Shown here: piece by piece, positions 1 through 15,000 of the stretch | Layout: every line of letters begins with the position of its first letter | Numbering within the stretch: position 1 is the stretch's first letter | Notes under the pieces: generated by a model | What the model was told of the DNA's origin: nothing | The model's database searches: none | The model's input: only the letters and a program-made list of their open reading frames with translations | Translations under genes and position numbers: made by a program | NCBI GenBank assembly: GCA_947561715.1 | Contig: OX387204.1 | Location: forward strand, 16,621,001 to 16,685,000 | Direction: 5' to 3' | Length of the DNA: 64,000 nucleotides | Source of the DNA: Ascidia mentula | Taxonomy: Eukaryota; Chordata; Ascidiacea; Phlebobranchia; Ascidiidae

Positions 1-3000
1 GATGGAAGCCCACCTGGGCTGATGTTAGACTCAGTCTTGCAACGCTCAATTCGAGCTAATTTTGAGCGGAGTACCGCTTTCCAGTAATAAAACCTGACAA
101 GTAAAATTGGACTATAGTTCAATATACGGGACTTGGCAACCAAGGCCTTTTGTCCTGTCGCTTTTTATAACACGACCTCACGGAAACGACCTCACGGAAG
201 AAATACGGTCGTAAGAAACCTCACGGTTTCACAACAGCATAGCTCTGACCTGATCTATACAAACAAAAGAATCTCAACTTTAATGAAACCGCTCTATTGA
301 AATCAGTCGAAAGTCAATAGGGTAAAAATATAGGAAACCCAAACTCGGTTTGATTCCAATCTTTGAGGTCTTTTAACACGTGGCAGAAAATTTGTAGGCG
401 AGTATATTCCGTTTCTTGAAACAACAAGTGCCCTGATCACTTTTCATAAACTCATCATAACAAGTAAGATAAAGTCCACTGAATTCCCTAATGCTCGAAG
501 CCATGTTATCGTTTACCCTGTATGCCACATAATTGTTGTTGTACCCACACGACAAAGCGCACAAGTAAATCCAGAAAATTGCGTTGTCATTTTGTCACGA
601 GGAGGCAACGCAAAGACCAATGCGAGACAAAAAACACATCGGTGGTGACTTTCATTCTTGTCACCAGGCAAAGTGAGACGTAAGCCTAACTGACACAAAT
701 CCTGCATGCTGGGAATTACTAAAAAGGTCAATTTCGACCCGACCGAAGGCTACGTACAATTAGTTACTGAATGTATAAGAGGTCGATAATTGGTTTGTTC
801 TTTTTCGTATTTTTTCAGGCCACGAAATTATGAAGTGGAAAACATTAAGCACTAAAGAATTTTACTTTGCAAAAAATTTTACGTTTATTTTTTTGTTTGC
901 TTGCGAAACTTTTCTTAAATTTAGTTCAATGAAACGTATCTTGCTTGTCAGAATCAGCTTTCTTGTAAAGGGTTTTAGACAAAAAAAATCTTAATCGGCA
1001 ATATAGCCTACATTTCAACAAATTCATTCTCGGACTATTGTGCGTATTTTTACAAATCAAAACTAAGGTCATAAATAGATAACATCAGGCCCCTTTTCTG
1101 GCAGCCGCCATAACATTCCCGAATCACCGCGGCCGAGCCAGGCACCACAAGCCACAAATATTCACACCTAATTCTTCTGAGGGAAAGCCGCAGATCCGGA
1201 ACATGCGAAAAACAAGTAATTACAAGATGCAGGGCGGAATTCAGAGGTTCAACGCAGTTCAAATGGCAAATTGAGCGCAAGGTTTATTAAAAATTTACGA
1301 GGGAAAGACAACTCCTTGTGACGTACGATGAAACATGTTACACGTATAGCGGTTGCATGTTCCTGGAAATAAACTAGAGAAGAGTTTCTAAGCTTCTTCC
1401 TTCTGCAACTGTTTTAAAAGATAAATTTCTATTCGAAACATTGATGGTTCTTCTTCACGTTCATGATAAGAAAACAGCAAACCTCATAAAGCAAACTCGT
1501 TTTGTGGCCAGAAACCTTCAGAAACCCAAAATGGGGCCGCGTATAGTAGTTAAAGAAGCTCTGACTCAGATGTCGGCTTATCCAATAACAAACATATTTC
1601 TCTACGTACATTTGCCACAAGTTTGCGTCGCTGACTGAAAATGGTTGATTATGTCGCCATTCGCGCCAAAGCTTTTACCGTCATAAAACATGTCAATGGT
1701 TTCATTGTTTTAATGTTGGGTTGTTGATACGGAACCAATTTAATGTTTCCGTCTTTTGCCTTATATTTGTAACAAATGCCAGTGAAGCATAAACCGTAGG
1801 TCGGCAAATTACTAGCAGTAAAAAAACATATTTTACGGGGACGTGAGTTTATGATATCAGGTTGCACCACAAGCTATAGGAAAACAACATCGGGATGGAA
1901 TCCCACACTAGAAAATCTTTCCACTGGGGCAGGTTTCGGGTTATGCACAAAACATATCCGAAACAAACAAGTCATTCAGACGTCAATTAGAAGGAAATGC
2001 AAGGGTCGCACTATCCCTTTAACCCCTCATTGAACACCAAGAGCAATATCTCAAATTAATTTGAACATGAAAACTTAACCAAATCAATAATAAACAGTAA
2101 TGGGTTTATGTGGTTTGAATATGTCAAAAGAAAGACCTATGTCACCCTCTAAATTGGCGGAATGCTGGCCCGACGATACGGAGGGACGGGCATCATGAAC
2201 ACTCACTAAGAACTTGTGACTAACGTTTCGTTGTGGGATGAACTCCACTTCGCAAGAGTTACAATCAATTGTTTGCCAAACAAGTGTACATTTAAACGAG
2301 TAGGTATTTTCTCCTGCCAAGTAGAACCTATAACGTTTTATTTGATGACGCGCAGCTCGGTCTCGTACCGTTCGATCAAAACAAATGGACGATGTCGCTT
2401 TAACTCAAGTGGTTAAGCACCAACACAAGGGAATCAACTATACTAGACTATATTGCCAATCTGTATGCGGTACAGTTAATTAGATATACAGAGACTTTTT
2501 TAAATAATCATTTAAACAAGTCCGATTAATCGTAATGGAATGTAAAAACACAGTTTGCATTCCATTTGCATCATAATCTCCATTATTGCGTCATTTAACG
2601 GAAAATTGGAAATTTCCAAAAACACGTGGAAAATCCCCAAAAAGGTTGGTTTTGGTTGGTTTCTGTGCGCAAAGCACTAACTAATTAGAAACATGAGTAC
2701 TTGAAGTTCATCGTGCGTAAAAACGAGACGAATTGACTGGAACGATGGGAATTTTTAACTTCTCGATCGGCCTGACCGATCAAACTGTGTGTCAGTAGTC
2801 GGCAGGTATGCGAAACCAAATGACCACAAATCTTCTCTTCGCTAGCGGCATTAAGACAACGATTTTTTGTTATTGTGAGTAACATAGGCAAACTAAAATT
2901 ACCATCACATAAAATTACAATGTATTGTGGTATTTTGTGAAATGAAAATTTATATCAAAAACCGCAAATGCGTATATAATATACAAGCATTAGATTTAAT

Positions 3001-6000
3001 TTAATACAGACAACCCCGCTGTCAATCAAAAATGCCAAATCCGTACAGCAGTGCATTCCACAATGCCTGCAGCGACCATTCCTAAAACCATGGTTCCTAT
3101 TCCCAACGCTGAACGTCATCGGAACGCTTTGGTGTTGGATTCCAAGGGAGTCAAAGCAAAAATTTGAGACATAGCTGGGTCTCTTCATAAAACGTCGCAC
3201 TATCTCTCTACGTTCAAATGAATACGTTTATGCGCTTCGTTTCACTTACTTAAACTTAAACAAATTTGGAGTTTTTTTATAACATACTTGGCACATCACA
3301 AGCGCAGTGAATGTTTTCAAAGCATCGCACGCGGCATAGTTGGAAAACCACTGTGACTAAAAATACTTGGATAGCTGGGTTTCTTTCATACAAGTACACA
3401 TGTGTTGGAGATGGTTATACACACATGGAAAAAGTTAAGTTAAGTTAAATGCAAATCAATTTACGCACAATTTTCGAAGCAACGTGTCACTACGGTTCAC
3501 CAAGTCTACCGTCGCTAGAGAAGCCATTAAAAATTATGAAACAAAATGAACTTAAAAACCTTCTACCCCAGACATAAACGTAAATAAGTTGAGTCATGCA
3601 ACTCTACTATCTCTCCAAAATAACCTGCGGCATTACAGCATATTCAACATATGAAGCTGTCCGACTTCCAGCTACCTCAACAAAGAACCGGCCCAAAGCC
3701 TAAAATTGCTCTCTCTCCGCCGGAAGCCAGCATACCTTGAGCCAGTAATCTTTCCAGCGATCACGCAGCGACTTCATGGCCGCGACGTTTAATCCAAGGA
3801 GCAGACTATTGTCCGCAGGTCATGCCTCGAGTTCCCGCGGGGCCTAATACCCGCTTCGCCGGTCGAACAAGGGCCTAAATAAGCAATTTCGAGCAAAAAA
3901 AGTATCTGCTCGCGGGTTAAACGGGAACGCCCGAAGTACGGCTTCAATTTCTCCGGAGCGTTTTGCTTGAAAAAATGTTACCCAATGAAACCGAATGCCG
4001 ATCACGCAAATAGAGTATGGCACACGCGTGATGTCAGTGTGCATCTATCTGACTCTAACGCGACACAATCCGTCACTGCATACAGGCTCTACACTCAATG
4101 AGAATCCTCTGAAGCTAATATCAATTTTCCACCGACATCAACGGTGTTCATACCGGAGTATTACGTTATTCAGCGAAACGGGTATTCACACAATATATTG
4201 CGTTTGGTATTCCCACGGTAAAAGTTTTCAAAGGGAAATAAATTTTGATGTTTACAATGATCTGGAAAAAATCTGTGATGTGCAAAAGTGAATATGTTTG
4301 TTTTCAAGGGATAGGCTCCTTATAACCCACCAACAACTTCTCCTTTTGTCAGCAATACAAACGTGTAAGGAAAAGCTCATTAATGTCGACAATAAGATTT
4401 TAATCTAGAAAGACAATTAAATGCCTTTGTGACCTTGTTTGTTGCATTTTATGCAGCAATTTAGCAAGAAACGGACACCAGTAAAGTGCAACAAAGTAAA
4501 TGTTATTCACTGTGGTTTTGGTGTGAGAAAGAAAAGCAACACAGACAGGAAAAATCAAGCGCAAGTTTAACAGATTTCCAATGGGGCGAACAAAATTCAA
4601 GGGATAAACATCTGCTTGCGGGCAATATATGAACAACCCTTGGGTTCTACACAGGCTTGGAATGTTTTTCGCATGCGATGTCGCTCACAGCGGCAGAGTG
4701 GCACCGTACACTACCCACTTCTGCCCTATAAAGTGCCTTTGAAAAGCACTTACGCAAACTCATTTTATGAAGGGCAAAAAACAAAAGCAATCCAACTGAA
4801 CATGAATCATCAAAAATAAGCAAATCAAACACATGCTTCAATCTGACAGAAATCACAATATCATATTCATATCAGCGTATAAAGAGCCAGGTAATATTCC
4901 GCAAAACACTATAAGTTGCGCTTCATTCCAAACTTTACTTGACTTGTACCTGGCACATGCACAGGCAGTTGTATCAACCTGTGTATATCACTCATAAAAT
5001 CTTTCGCGGTTGTTGTACGATATACACACGTATTTTAGAGAAATTCTGTATTTAAGGGATAGTATTCGGTACATAGTTTTACCACGTGCATGTCTACCTT
5101 CACTGTGACTGTGTACCTAAGCCATGTCCATATTTCCACCACTGCAACAAAGGTACAAAGTATACAACCTTTTAATAATCGCGTTCCTCTCTTAACGGAG
5201 AGTCAACACCAAAGTTGATTGCACAAGCGCCAATTACACTGAGGGTGCAAACCTGATAAGGCATGCTAGAACAACAGAGCACAGTTCTTGTCCATTTATA
5301 GTTTGAGAAGCAAACAGTCTCCGAAACGAGGAAGGTAATCACGCCAGCAACACACGGGCAGCATTATGACTCCTTGACATATTGAGAACAAATACTTGCA
5401 TATGCAAAGTAATCGAAACAGAGCGGGTTTAAGTTTGTCAAAACAAAGAAATGATGCATCCAAGTTACCACAGACAGTAGCACATTCCTGACACCAAACT
5501 GTTCGGTGTTCTCTACTACGAGAGTTATCAAATCAAGATCTGACCAAAACTTCCGGGAAGTCAAATTCAAAGTTGAACACGAGGCGACTTCATGGTAAAG
5601 ATTGCCACAACCTCAGAATAACAACTCCCGAAAGAATCTGTTCTAAAAATACGCTTGGTTATCACCCAGTCAAGTGGCTGCTTTGGGCCACAGTTAAGTT
5701 GTACGTGAGAAGGCACAAACCGCATAGATCGTGGTGCCATTGTAACTTGCCTTATCGTACAGGTTATCGCAGAAGCTTGAATACACTTCCATTGATTCCA
5801 GCATTCACCACCGGCTATAATGCGAAAATAAGTGCAGCGCCGATGCATGCGATTACGACACACAATCTAGCATTTTGATTTCTATCATTGCGTAGGACCT
5901 TCCCTCTGTCCGCTAAGATGGGTTTTTTAGCATCCATCCACAAGATTTTCTGTTTGAGAAATAATTTAATTGGTTTCCATGTTACCTTCAAGCCACAGGG

Positions 6001-9000
6001 ATTTAGATAAAAAAGGCAACGTATTTTAGCACATTTAAAACCCACAAGGCCTAGATATATAACTACATATACAGTTTAGGCCCAAATTATGCCACAGTCG
6101 AAAAAGAAGGATAATTAAAAATCAGCTGGTGAAACGAACTAGTTTTGCCACTTTATAAGATAATGATGCCATGCATATTTTCGCGTTCTTTATGTTGCTA
6201 ACTTTACTTTCCTACGGATTGAGCAAGAAAAACGTCACAAGAATTTCCAAGAATCGCTATTGTGCAACCGGCAATTCCATTTCCGAGTATCACCACTTCA
6301 CCGAGTTAGCCACTACCGAACCACATATGGAGCATGGATAATCCAAAAATAGCGCCTTCCATAATCCGAACTGAAAGTTCCACTTCCCTAAGTTAAAAGA
6401 CAAACTGTTGCGGCAATGTGACATAACACCTTAGTAGATATCGCTTAGAAGGTTCATGTGGCTCACGCAAGCTTGATGTGCCACAAATGAGTAATATCTT
6501 AAAATCACACATGGGCCTCTTGGTATAAGAATTGTTATGATAGGCTGTCACAGGCGCAGAAGAGTATGTTTGTGCATACCAGGTGTGTCACAAATACTAC
6601 GTATTGCTTGTTTCAACGAACAAATATATAGCAGGAGGTGAGGGCTAAGCGGAAATAATTAAAGAGTAATTGACTACATTCGCTGTTTGAAGGATCGCAA
6701 GGCTAGTTCTTTGATGTAAATGCATTAACATGATACTGTGGCCACAGCGACAAACTCCATTAGTGAGCCATCAAACCCAGCTTTTCAATCTTGACGAAAC
6801 TCTTCGGTCGAGACGTAATTGCAGGCCGGCAAACGAAAAGTTATTCGTTGTCAAAACCTACAAAGGCCTGAGCCAAACGGTTTTCTGCTTTGTCAGTGGA
6901 GAAGTAAGCATTTTTTAAATACTTTGTGGCGAGAGAACACGTACAAGGTCGCCTTATTGTGCAGCGCTCCTCCGAAACTGCTCCCAAAATTCCTAATACT
7001 TTCAAACCGAAGTAGATATATTTGCACAACGACCACAAAAAAGCGAATTTATAACGCTATGGTCCACCAAAGTAAGTATGTGTTGCTACGGAGAGGGCGG
7101 CAACTAAAGTCATTAATGTGGATCCACTTTCAAGACTGTACTCATAAAAAGATATTCAGTCGTTCACCCAGTGATGTGCTTGTGTTGACAACTGCAAACT
7201 CCCACCAATGAAAATAATAAACACACTTTTAGGCCACAGTCGATTAGTGAATCCGTTGGAACCCTGCAAAGCCACATTCTTGACGTTGCGAAATAATCCA
7301 CAGTTTTTTGAGCAAAAGAAAATTCGCAATTTAGGTTCATTAAGGATAATCCATTTATTTAATTATTTTGCAAAGCGCATCATCAGTGTTTTAACTTCAG
7401 ACTGTTGTATCGTTCGAAACACAAATTGAAAAATATTTTCTTGGTTTAGTCGCAATATTTTCTTGTTATTTTGTTTCCTATTCATGTCTTGGTATTTTAC
7501 TGCAGCGCTCCTCCGTCATATAGCTGCAGTGAAAACAAATCGCCATAAGACAGCGTTATAAATCAAAAAGTGCTTGAACTGAAATCTCTTTCATCAAAAG
7601 AACAGTTCGCTGTAAACCACAACACTTAAACTTGATTTTGAACACATGGGAACGAATTTAATAAAGCGTACAAGCAAATACGAACACCACCAGAATCACC
7701 AAATCCAACTGACACGACCGAACCCTACCTCGACTTTACACTTGTGGCATGTTTTCGCAGGCCAGCCCAGTTTGTCGTCTGGCCGGTATTCGAAGAAGCT
7801 TGGCTCTGTGCGCAAACACAAACTACCGGTTGAGTCTTGGTCGACTGTTTGTCTCTGCACCAAGGCTCAGCTACAAAGCAAACAAGGCACAGGGCGACCG
7901 TGTTTGGGCAGCTTTCAACTCTTATCGCGTTTTATTGCCCCACGCTCGTCGAAAAATGAGCGTACATCCGTGAGGAAAGGCCCTTTCTTCGCGCTTCAAT
8001 CGATTCACAGATAACGCTACATTTCACACGTGCTCATGTACATTGCCTAGATGCCGTTATGAATCCTCAGGCCAAAGAACATACGAGATAATCGTGTTTT
8101 CACTGTTGGCGTCATGCAAAAATGCGGCGCCATTTTTGTTTACTTGAACAGTAAAGTTTTAACTTCACGTGCGGAGGATATTCAACTTTTTTCGTCGAGG
8201 TTAATACAAACGATCAGCAACAGGTTTGCACAAGAAACGTAAATATAATCGCAGATAAGGATTTTTAGGTTCAAGGACGTACACTCGAACTTTTCCTGCA
8301 AAACATCAGTTCGCTCAGTCGAAAGAAGCTATTAATACACAAGCGCATGGTATGTCGATTCACACAACTTGGCCTTTTGAGTAGCCTGTTGGTGCATTAT
8401 GCCACATCCTGAAAATACGGACCCACATATAGATAACACTCCTAAACTTTACATGTTAGTCTTTGACGCTTAAAAACCCACGTTCCATCTCACTGATCTC
8501 GAGTTTAACAGAAACCATCTTACTTCCTCACTTGCAACGTGATATCTTAATGACCAGCTAGCGGATGGTGTCTTAGTCCTTTTGACGCCGAGCGTGCAAG
8601 TGACGCCGTATATAGACCGGACTTTTACATAAGGTTACACTTCCCGAAGGTCTAACCAGTTAAAGCTCAAGTCTCGTCACTATTTTACTTTAAGCACGTG
8701 GGCTCGGAAGTTTAAGTGTTTATCCAAATAGGCTCCGGCAAACAGACTTTTACATGATCGACAAAAAATATACAATTTAATTCCCCAGAAGTTCCTACAG
8801 TTTGCTGTGCAGTTTAAAGTTTGCAAACGAGCATATTCACCGTGCTGCTGGAGATGCATTTGTTTAGGAGATCGTTTCAAAGACTTTCACGTTACAATCT
8901 ATAAAAGTCTGCTCTGATGGTCGTATACGCACAACATCGTCCTTGAAATAATTCAATATGTCGTTTCCGTCGATACCAAATCGCGCACAAAATGTCACAT

Positions 9001-12000
9001 ATGGCGACGCTTTTCCACAAAAAACGCCGCGTTTACGGTAAATCACATTCATACGACACTGTACAACTATACAACGTACGTCACGTACAGACTGTGTCCC
9101 CAACTAAAAACAACCAAATTGCCTACAGATAGTTTCAGCGCAATAAATCTAATAGTGCTGGAAGGATTTGCTCTACAATCTCTAGGAGAATACATTAAGT
9201 TCGTTCTCGTAAAGGAACGTTTCATTTCATAAGTCATTCGAACAGCGCGAGACACCACGTCAAATATTTGTTATGTTCGAAGACCTCGGTAACTTGGCTT
9301 TACGAGCACCACGAAGTTAAAGAAAGTCGTAAAACGGAACACGGAATTGCTTCTCCACGTTACAAATCAACAACGCTTTGGAATGATTTCCCGAAAATCA
9401 ACGACCATTTAGCGAAAGTGCGTTTCTAAAACCTAAAAGCAATTGGTGTGACCGAGGCCCGCTGGATCAACAGCAACAAGACAATAGCAAGGTGACGTCT
9501 TGGGATATTAACGCACGCGACCCCGTCACATTTACCAGATGTGAACGTTTTGTGTGTATTGAAATTATTTTTCCAACAAACGGAAGTTACGCGGACAGAA
9601 AAGACACGGCTCGCTATCGATTGTGGTTATTGAACAGAATATTTCAACATATTATCTAACATAATGTTAAACAGATTAAATGCTTACTTTATAGTGTGCC
9701 ACAACTGCCCTTATGTGACTTCCTGGCTAACGGAATACAGTATAACCTATCACATGTGCCTTATTTTCCACCCAGTGCAAGCAAAATATCTTTGCCGCGT
9801 GAAACCACTCTTTGTGTCAAAACAATTCGACCGAAAATGATAAATGGATGGACGTTAATGGTCCAAGAAGGCGGACCCAGGATCTGGAAACGTTAGAAGT
9901 TTATGAACAGACTTTACCTGTTGCCGCAACGTCGCTTTATGACCCGAGAAAATGAGCTTGGTGTCACATTCAAATTCAAAACCGATGCAAAGTTGGCTGC
10001 GAACACGATGCTGGTGTCTTTGAAACTCAACTTTTGTAGGCTTGCACTTTTCGAAATGAGTTTCGTACACGTCAGAACCTGGCAGGGTCAAGGGTTTGTG
10101 CGAACCTTAAGACCCTGAAACCGAGGAGCTTACGCGGCACACTGTGTCATAACAAAGGGACGGGTCTCGGTCGGCAAAACCCCAACACTTACGTTTCGGA
10201 CCAAAGGATGTTTAGTTGGCAGTCAGTGAACCACGTAGTGTTTTCCCTATGCGAAAAACGTCGAGGAATGGGAGTTGTCAAATCTCGAGAACCAAAATAT
10301 TTTGCACTTGACGGTGCAGAGTCATGCAAGACAAGCGATTGTTAAAGTAAGTTGGAAAAGAAAGCCGCGCACATCCAAATGCAAAAGGTATACATTTGTA
10401 TTAACTAGGTTTAAAACTAATTTAATTAAACTGTCACATAACATGTTGTTTACCACACATATGCATACAAAAGGCGCATCGACTCTCCCCGTTTAAAATG
10501 GCAAAGCAAGTGCATTCTCTCACAAGATAGTGGTAAATTTTTTAGAACGTCACAAAATATACAAAGTGCGCTTGGGCACTTCACACTGGAACAGACCCGT
10601 ATAAGATAATCCTCAAGTTACTGCGCCACAGTGGTGGTGTGAAAATCATATTTACCCGCCACCCTGACTCCAAGCAAACCAAAACTATGCCGGATCTTGA
10701 AGGTTTTGCAACGTTTGTCAGCAGAGAGAGAATTGCAAATTTAAATCAATGATTGCAAAAATACGGTTTCAGGTGCAAGAATTAAATACAAATATAAACA
10801 ATAAAGTCAAAGCTAATATGCTGCTATGCATAATGTGCAAACGTTTCGAACACTACTACGTCCATCACCAGTGCAATATATTAGCTTTGGCTTTCTTGTT
10901 TAAATTAATAAACTCCAACTTTTTATACCTAAATACAAATCATTTCATAGAAATTCTGGATATTGCTGAAGTAGCAGAGTTTTGTCCGCTTGGCGATTAA
11001 AAGAAGAATTCGTTTCCTATCAGCTACACTTTATCGGAAAAGTCCAGTTAACCACATATCGGCCTTTATCGATAAAACGATATAACCGGTGCAAATCAAT
11101 CCTATCGCTGCGGCGAATAAGTAGTTTTAAAGTGAGTTTACGTCGGCGAACATATACGCCATTTTCCTCACGTTTTAAAGTCAGTCTCCGCAACTTCATT
11201 AGTTCATGTGTCAATCAGCTTACTCCAGACCTGTTCAAGCAGACACGATCACTAATATTACCTAGAGTAACTGCATTGACCGAGAGTTGTTTGATGATTA
11301 CAATTTCGACTTCGAGGTGATAAAACAGTGCAAAAACGCTCTATTCGTTTACTGTCAACCAACATTTAAACTATTATGTATCGATAAAAATCATTGAAAT
11401 TAACCAAATATAAATTTTACACACATGTAATAAATACAGTTACTGGTTGTTCCAGGACAAACCCGAACAGCGCACACTGAACGAACACGGAACGCCCACT
11501 GCCACCAAGTAACGATAATTTGACGTAATAAGAACATCCTAAGACCATATCAAAGTTTGCCGTAACTGACCTCATGCCATACGAGCATAGTTCAACATCA
11601 AAAGCCTGTCGACTTTCTAGAAAACGTCTTTGATCCTCGTTTGGTAAATCCTCGCAGTCTGTGATCTACTACCAAGGCTTTTTTCTAGAGACGTCCTGTG
11701 ATCCGAAGGTCTCGAGCGACGTTTGGTAACCGCGGCCACATCGTTTAACTGCCCCGAAGTGTGCGCCCGACGAACTCTGAGCAAATACGAACACGCAAAC
11801 AACAATTAAACGCTGGACTGTCGCACGCGGTTAAACAAATACACGCGCGAAAAAACGCAGCGCCCACCGACCTACAACCTGAACCGTAATGACTTTGGAA
11901 AAAATCTCGCCTCCTCCCTCCCCTATTGTTTCCTAAAAATAGAAAGTCGCCGCAAATTTACAACTGACGTCAACGACTGGCGAGGAAAAGTAGATTGGCC

Positions 12001-15000
12001 GAAACATACAATTTCAAGTGGATGGATCTTAATGTCAAAGCTGTAGCCCGTGAAATAAAACGACGACAACCAGCACCTTGGAAACAAACAAAAGACACTT
12101 CCAGAGATTTTCACATTGTTAAAGCTCGCGCCACAGCGTAATAAACTGGAATAAGTCGCAGTAAACACGGGCGTGCTGAAACAAGTAACGCGCGGATCGG
12201 CAGTAAAATTCCTGCTATGCTGGATCCGCTCGGGGCTCGTCTATGGGCGCCTTGTAACTCGAGAGAGAAGAAAAGAGCAACCCTTAATGGAATCGCAAAC
12301 ACGGTATTAGCCGGGGGATTAGGGTGCAGGGGTACAAATGACAGTAGGGGGCGCTTATTTATAACTGGTGGTCGATAATTCATTCTAGGCGTGCGTTTGC
12401 AGTGCAGGCCAACTCTCAAGCGAGACCCATTTGCACTACTTGACAAACAACACCGTTCGCTTCTCTTTGTTGTAGCGCGGCCGGGTTTTTTACGGCCAAA
12501 GGGATCGCAATTAAACCAGAGGAGGGCTTTATTTAGGTTTATTAGGCGAAACGCCTACCATGCAGAGTTGGATGGGGCACTTAATTAACTACAGAGAAGC
12601 ACTAAATTCAAATTACGTTGGCCGTATTATTCAAATTGAAAAAGACAAGATCAAATTGCATTCATTTTAAATGTCATTTTTGTTAATGTTGGCACAAAAG
12701 TATCCAAGTTTTTTTTTCTGTGCAAAGAGTGCACCAGTATGCAACTTTTTAGAGGGGTAAGTGATAAAGTGTCACCTCACTTATGCATTCTTAAAGTAAC
12801 AAGGACATTGCAACCACAACCCTAACTGTCCTTAGAATCTGATCACGCTAATTGCCTGCACATACAAAGTTAAATCTAATATCGTTTAAATGAACATTTC
12901 CCCAAACAAGCACTCCTGAAAAACCTGAAACGTTACTTAAAGTTAAACAAAATCGCAGTTGTTTTAAAACAAAACGGAAACGACTTAACCCTCTTCAAGT
13001 ATGAGCTGCCTAAAATAGTATAGCAGTAAGTGCTAACAAAACACAACACTAACGCACACACACTCGCACATACAAGGCCGCCACCCTGGGTACACAATGG
13101 CAATATAGTTGCGAAGCGGGGTATTCACCCTCGAGAGCTATTGTAGCAAAACCCGGCTGAGTAAACAAAAGCTACGGTTGCGGGATTTTGCTGAAAAGAG
13201 AATTGTTTAACTGTTTCCATGCTTCGGAATGTTAACTGTGTCCTTAGACAGTAGACAAGACATGCGGATTATTGGCGTAAATAATTGTTTCAGCAACGCA
13301 GAATGTTGTGTATGTTGTTTATATTCGGAATAAGGTTACGAACTTTTGGCAGACACAGTATTTTACTCCGGCCCTCCTTGGACTTTGGTTTAGGAACGAC
13401 GGCTAACACTTCCCCCGAAAAACTCGTGTTTTTCATTGTCAACATACTAAATATAGGCACAGCTTCCGTTTTATTGGTAAATTATTAACACAGGTGTGTT
13501 GTATCCACGTGCATTTGGCCTGAAACGGTATTCTACCAAAAAGAAAGGCACTTTAGTTCGTGCATTTAAAGGCTGTGTAAATAAACATTTAAATGGTTTC
13601 CTACACTAACGATGTCAAGCACGAATGCACAATCCTGCCGGCCGGTGCGTGCAAAACCAGAGCGTTTCTTTTTCGTCACAATTCGACTTTGACCTTTCAA
13701 GCTGCATCACGCCACTTTTGCGAAAGCGTGCTGCAGGATTTCTGCCATGGGAGTGTTCGGCAAAACGCTGTGCCCAACTTCCTGGACATGCCTTGGACGG
13801 AAAATTTCGATTCTTTTACAATCGAGGTAACGTGGGTAAACATTTTCTGGAAGCCATTCGTGATAACTCCCATAAGCAGAATGTTATCCCTGTGTATCTA
13901 GGACCTAGGTATTTTTTTGTTGCAAGCGCTTATGTGTTGAGAACCAACAATGTATGTAACACGCAGTAGTTTTTCTCAGCACGACGTATCGAAAAAAATT
14001 GTGTCCATTTAATTTTTGTGTGTATATAGCTTAAAGAAAGCATTTTTTTACCTCAACAGACAGTTTTTAACATAATGTATTACGCACAAACATTTGGATC
14101 GATAAGTCAGATACGCATTACTATTGTTTGCAATGCCGTATAAGAACAACTAAAAACAAACATAGGCGAAATGCACAGACGGTGGAATCCACATAATCTT
14201 ATTTATAGCGATCTGTGAGTGACAGATAATCTGTTGAAACAATCAAAAATAATCAAGAAGGAAGCTATCTTAAATGCACAAAAACATAGTCGGTCGTATT
14301 TGCATAAAACGTTAGCCAGAAATGCCTACCGGTATCATAAGTGTATATTCTCCCGCTGCCAACCACGTAAATGCAAAGGTATTTATCAGGTTATCTTGCC
14401 GCCCCAGTCAATTTCATGGTCTGGCTTAAAGAGTGATAACACATATCTGGAGACCGGCATTGGGCTGGCTGAAAACGTTCCACGAAAAGAACTATTTTCC
14501 ACGTAAAGTCGGGATTGCATAATTCAGTCTGATGCAAAATAATATTGTTGTTGCAACATCGCACATTTTAAATACGGCAGACTGTTTTTTACATACCAAG
14601 CAGAATTTTGTTTACGTAGGATCCACGCGTACGTTTTGACAGTAACAACTCCCTTGGGTCCAATCGCTTTCGCAAAAAGTTCACGCTGCCAAAGCTCATT
14701 TCGCGAAACAACGTCAAAATAAAACGACAGGTCAAAACAGCCTAATTTGATTGACCGAAAGCCTTCACAAATCTTGTTTAAATCGACCAAGTTGACAAAA
14801 TGTGGCTTTCACCAGGCAGATTACAAGGGCATTGCGACACTAGAGTAGGTTAAACTTAATTAAAATTGTCTTATTGCCGACAGGTGTGGAGCAACACTGA
14901 CACAGGGGTTTATCGATTGACGTAAATCTATTTTTGGTAATCATTAAAGCTTCAAGTCAATATATCGTGAGATACTGAGTAAAACAACCTGCATGTCCAA

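Noticed and set aside
6819..7211. 130-codon open frame, the longest in the first 22 kb
   Set aside because: There is no family resemblance and no conserved motif, and overlapping frames are of similar quality. I treat it as chance.
6960..7515. 15-mer TGCAGCGCTCCTCCG present at about 6,960 and 7,501
   Set aside because: One shared 15-mer in 22 kb is compatible with chance, and the similarity does not extend.
7646..8014. 122-codon open frame, plus strand
   Set aside because: It has no recognisable domain, overlaps another open frame of similar length, and shows no splice or start context that would favour it. It is within chance length for 22 kb.
13593..13969. Two overlapping frames of 102 and 114 codons
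   Set aside because: They overlap in different frames with no recognisable motif. Neither has supporting context.
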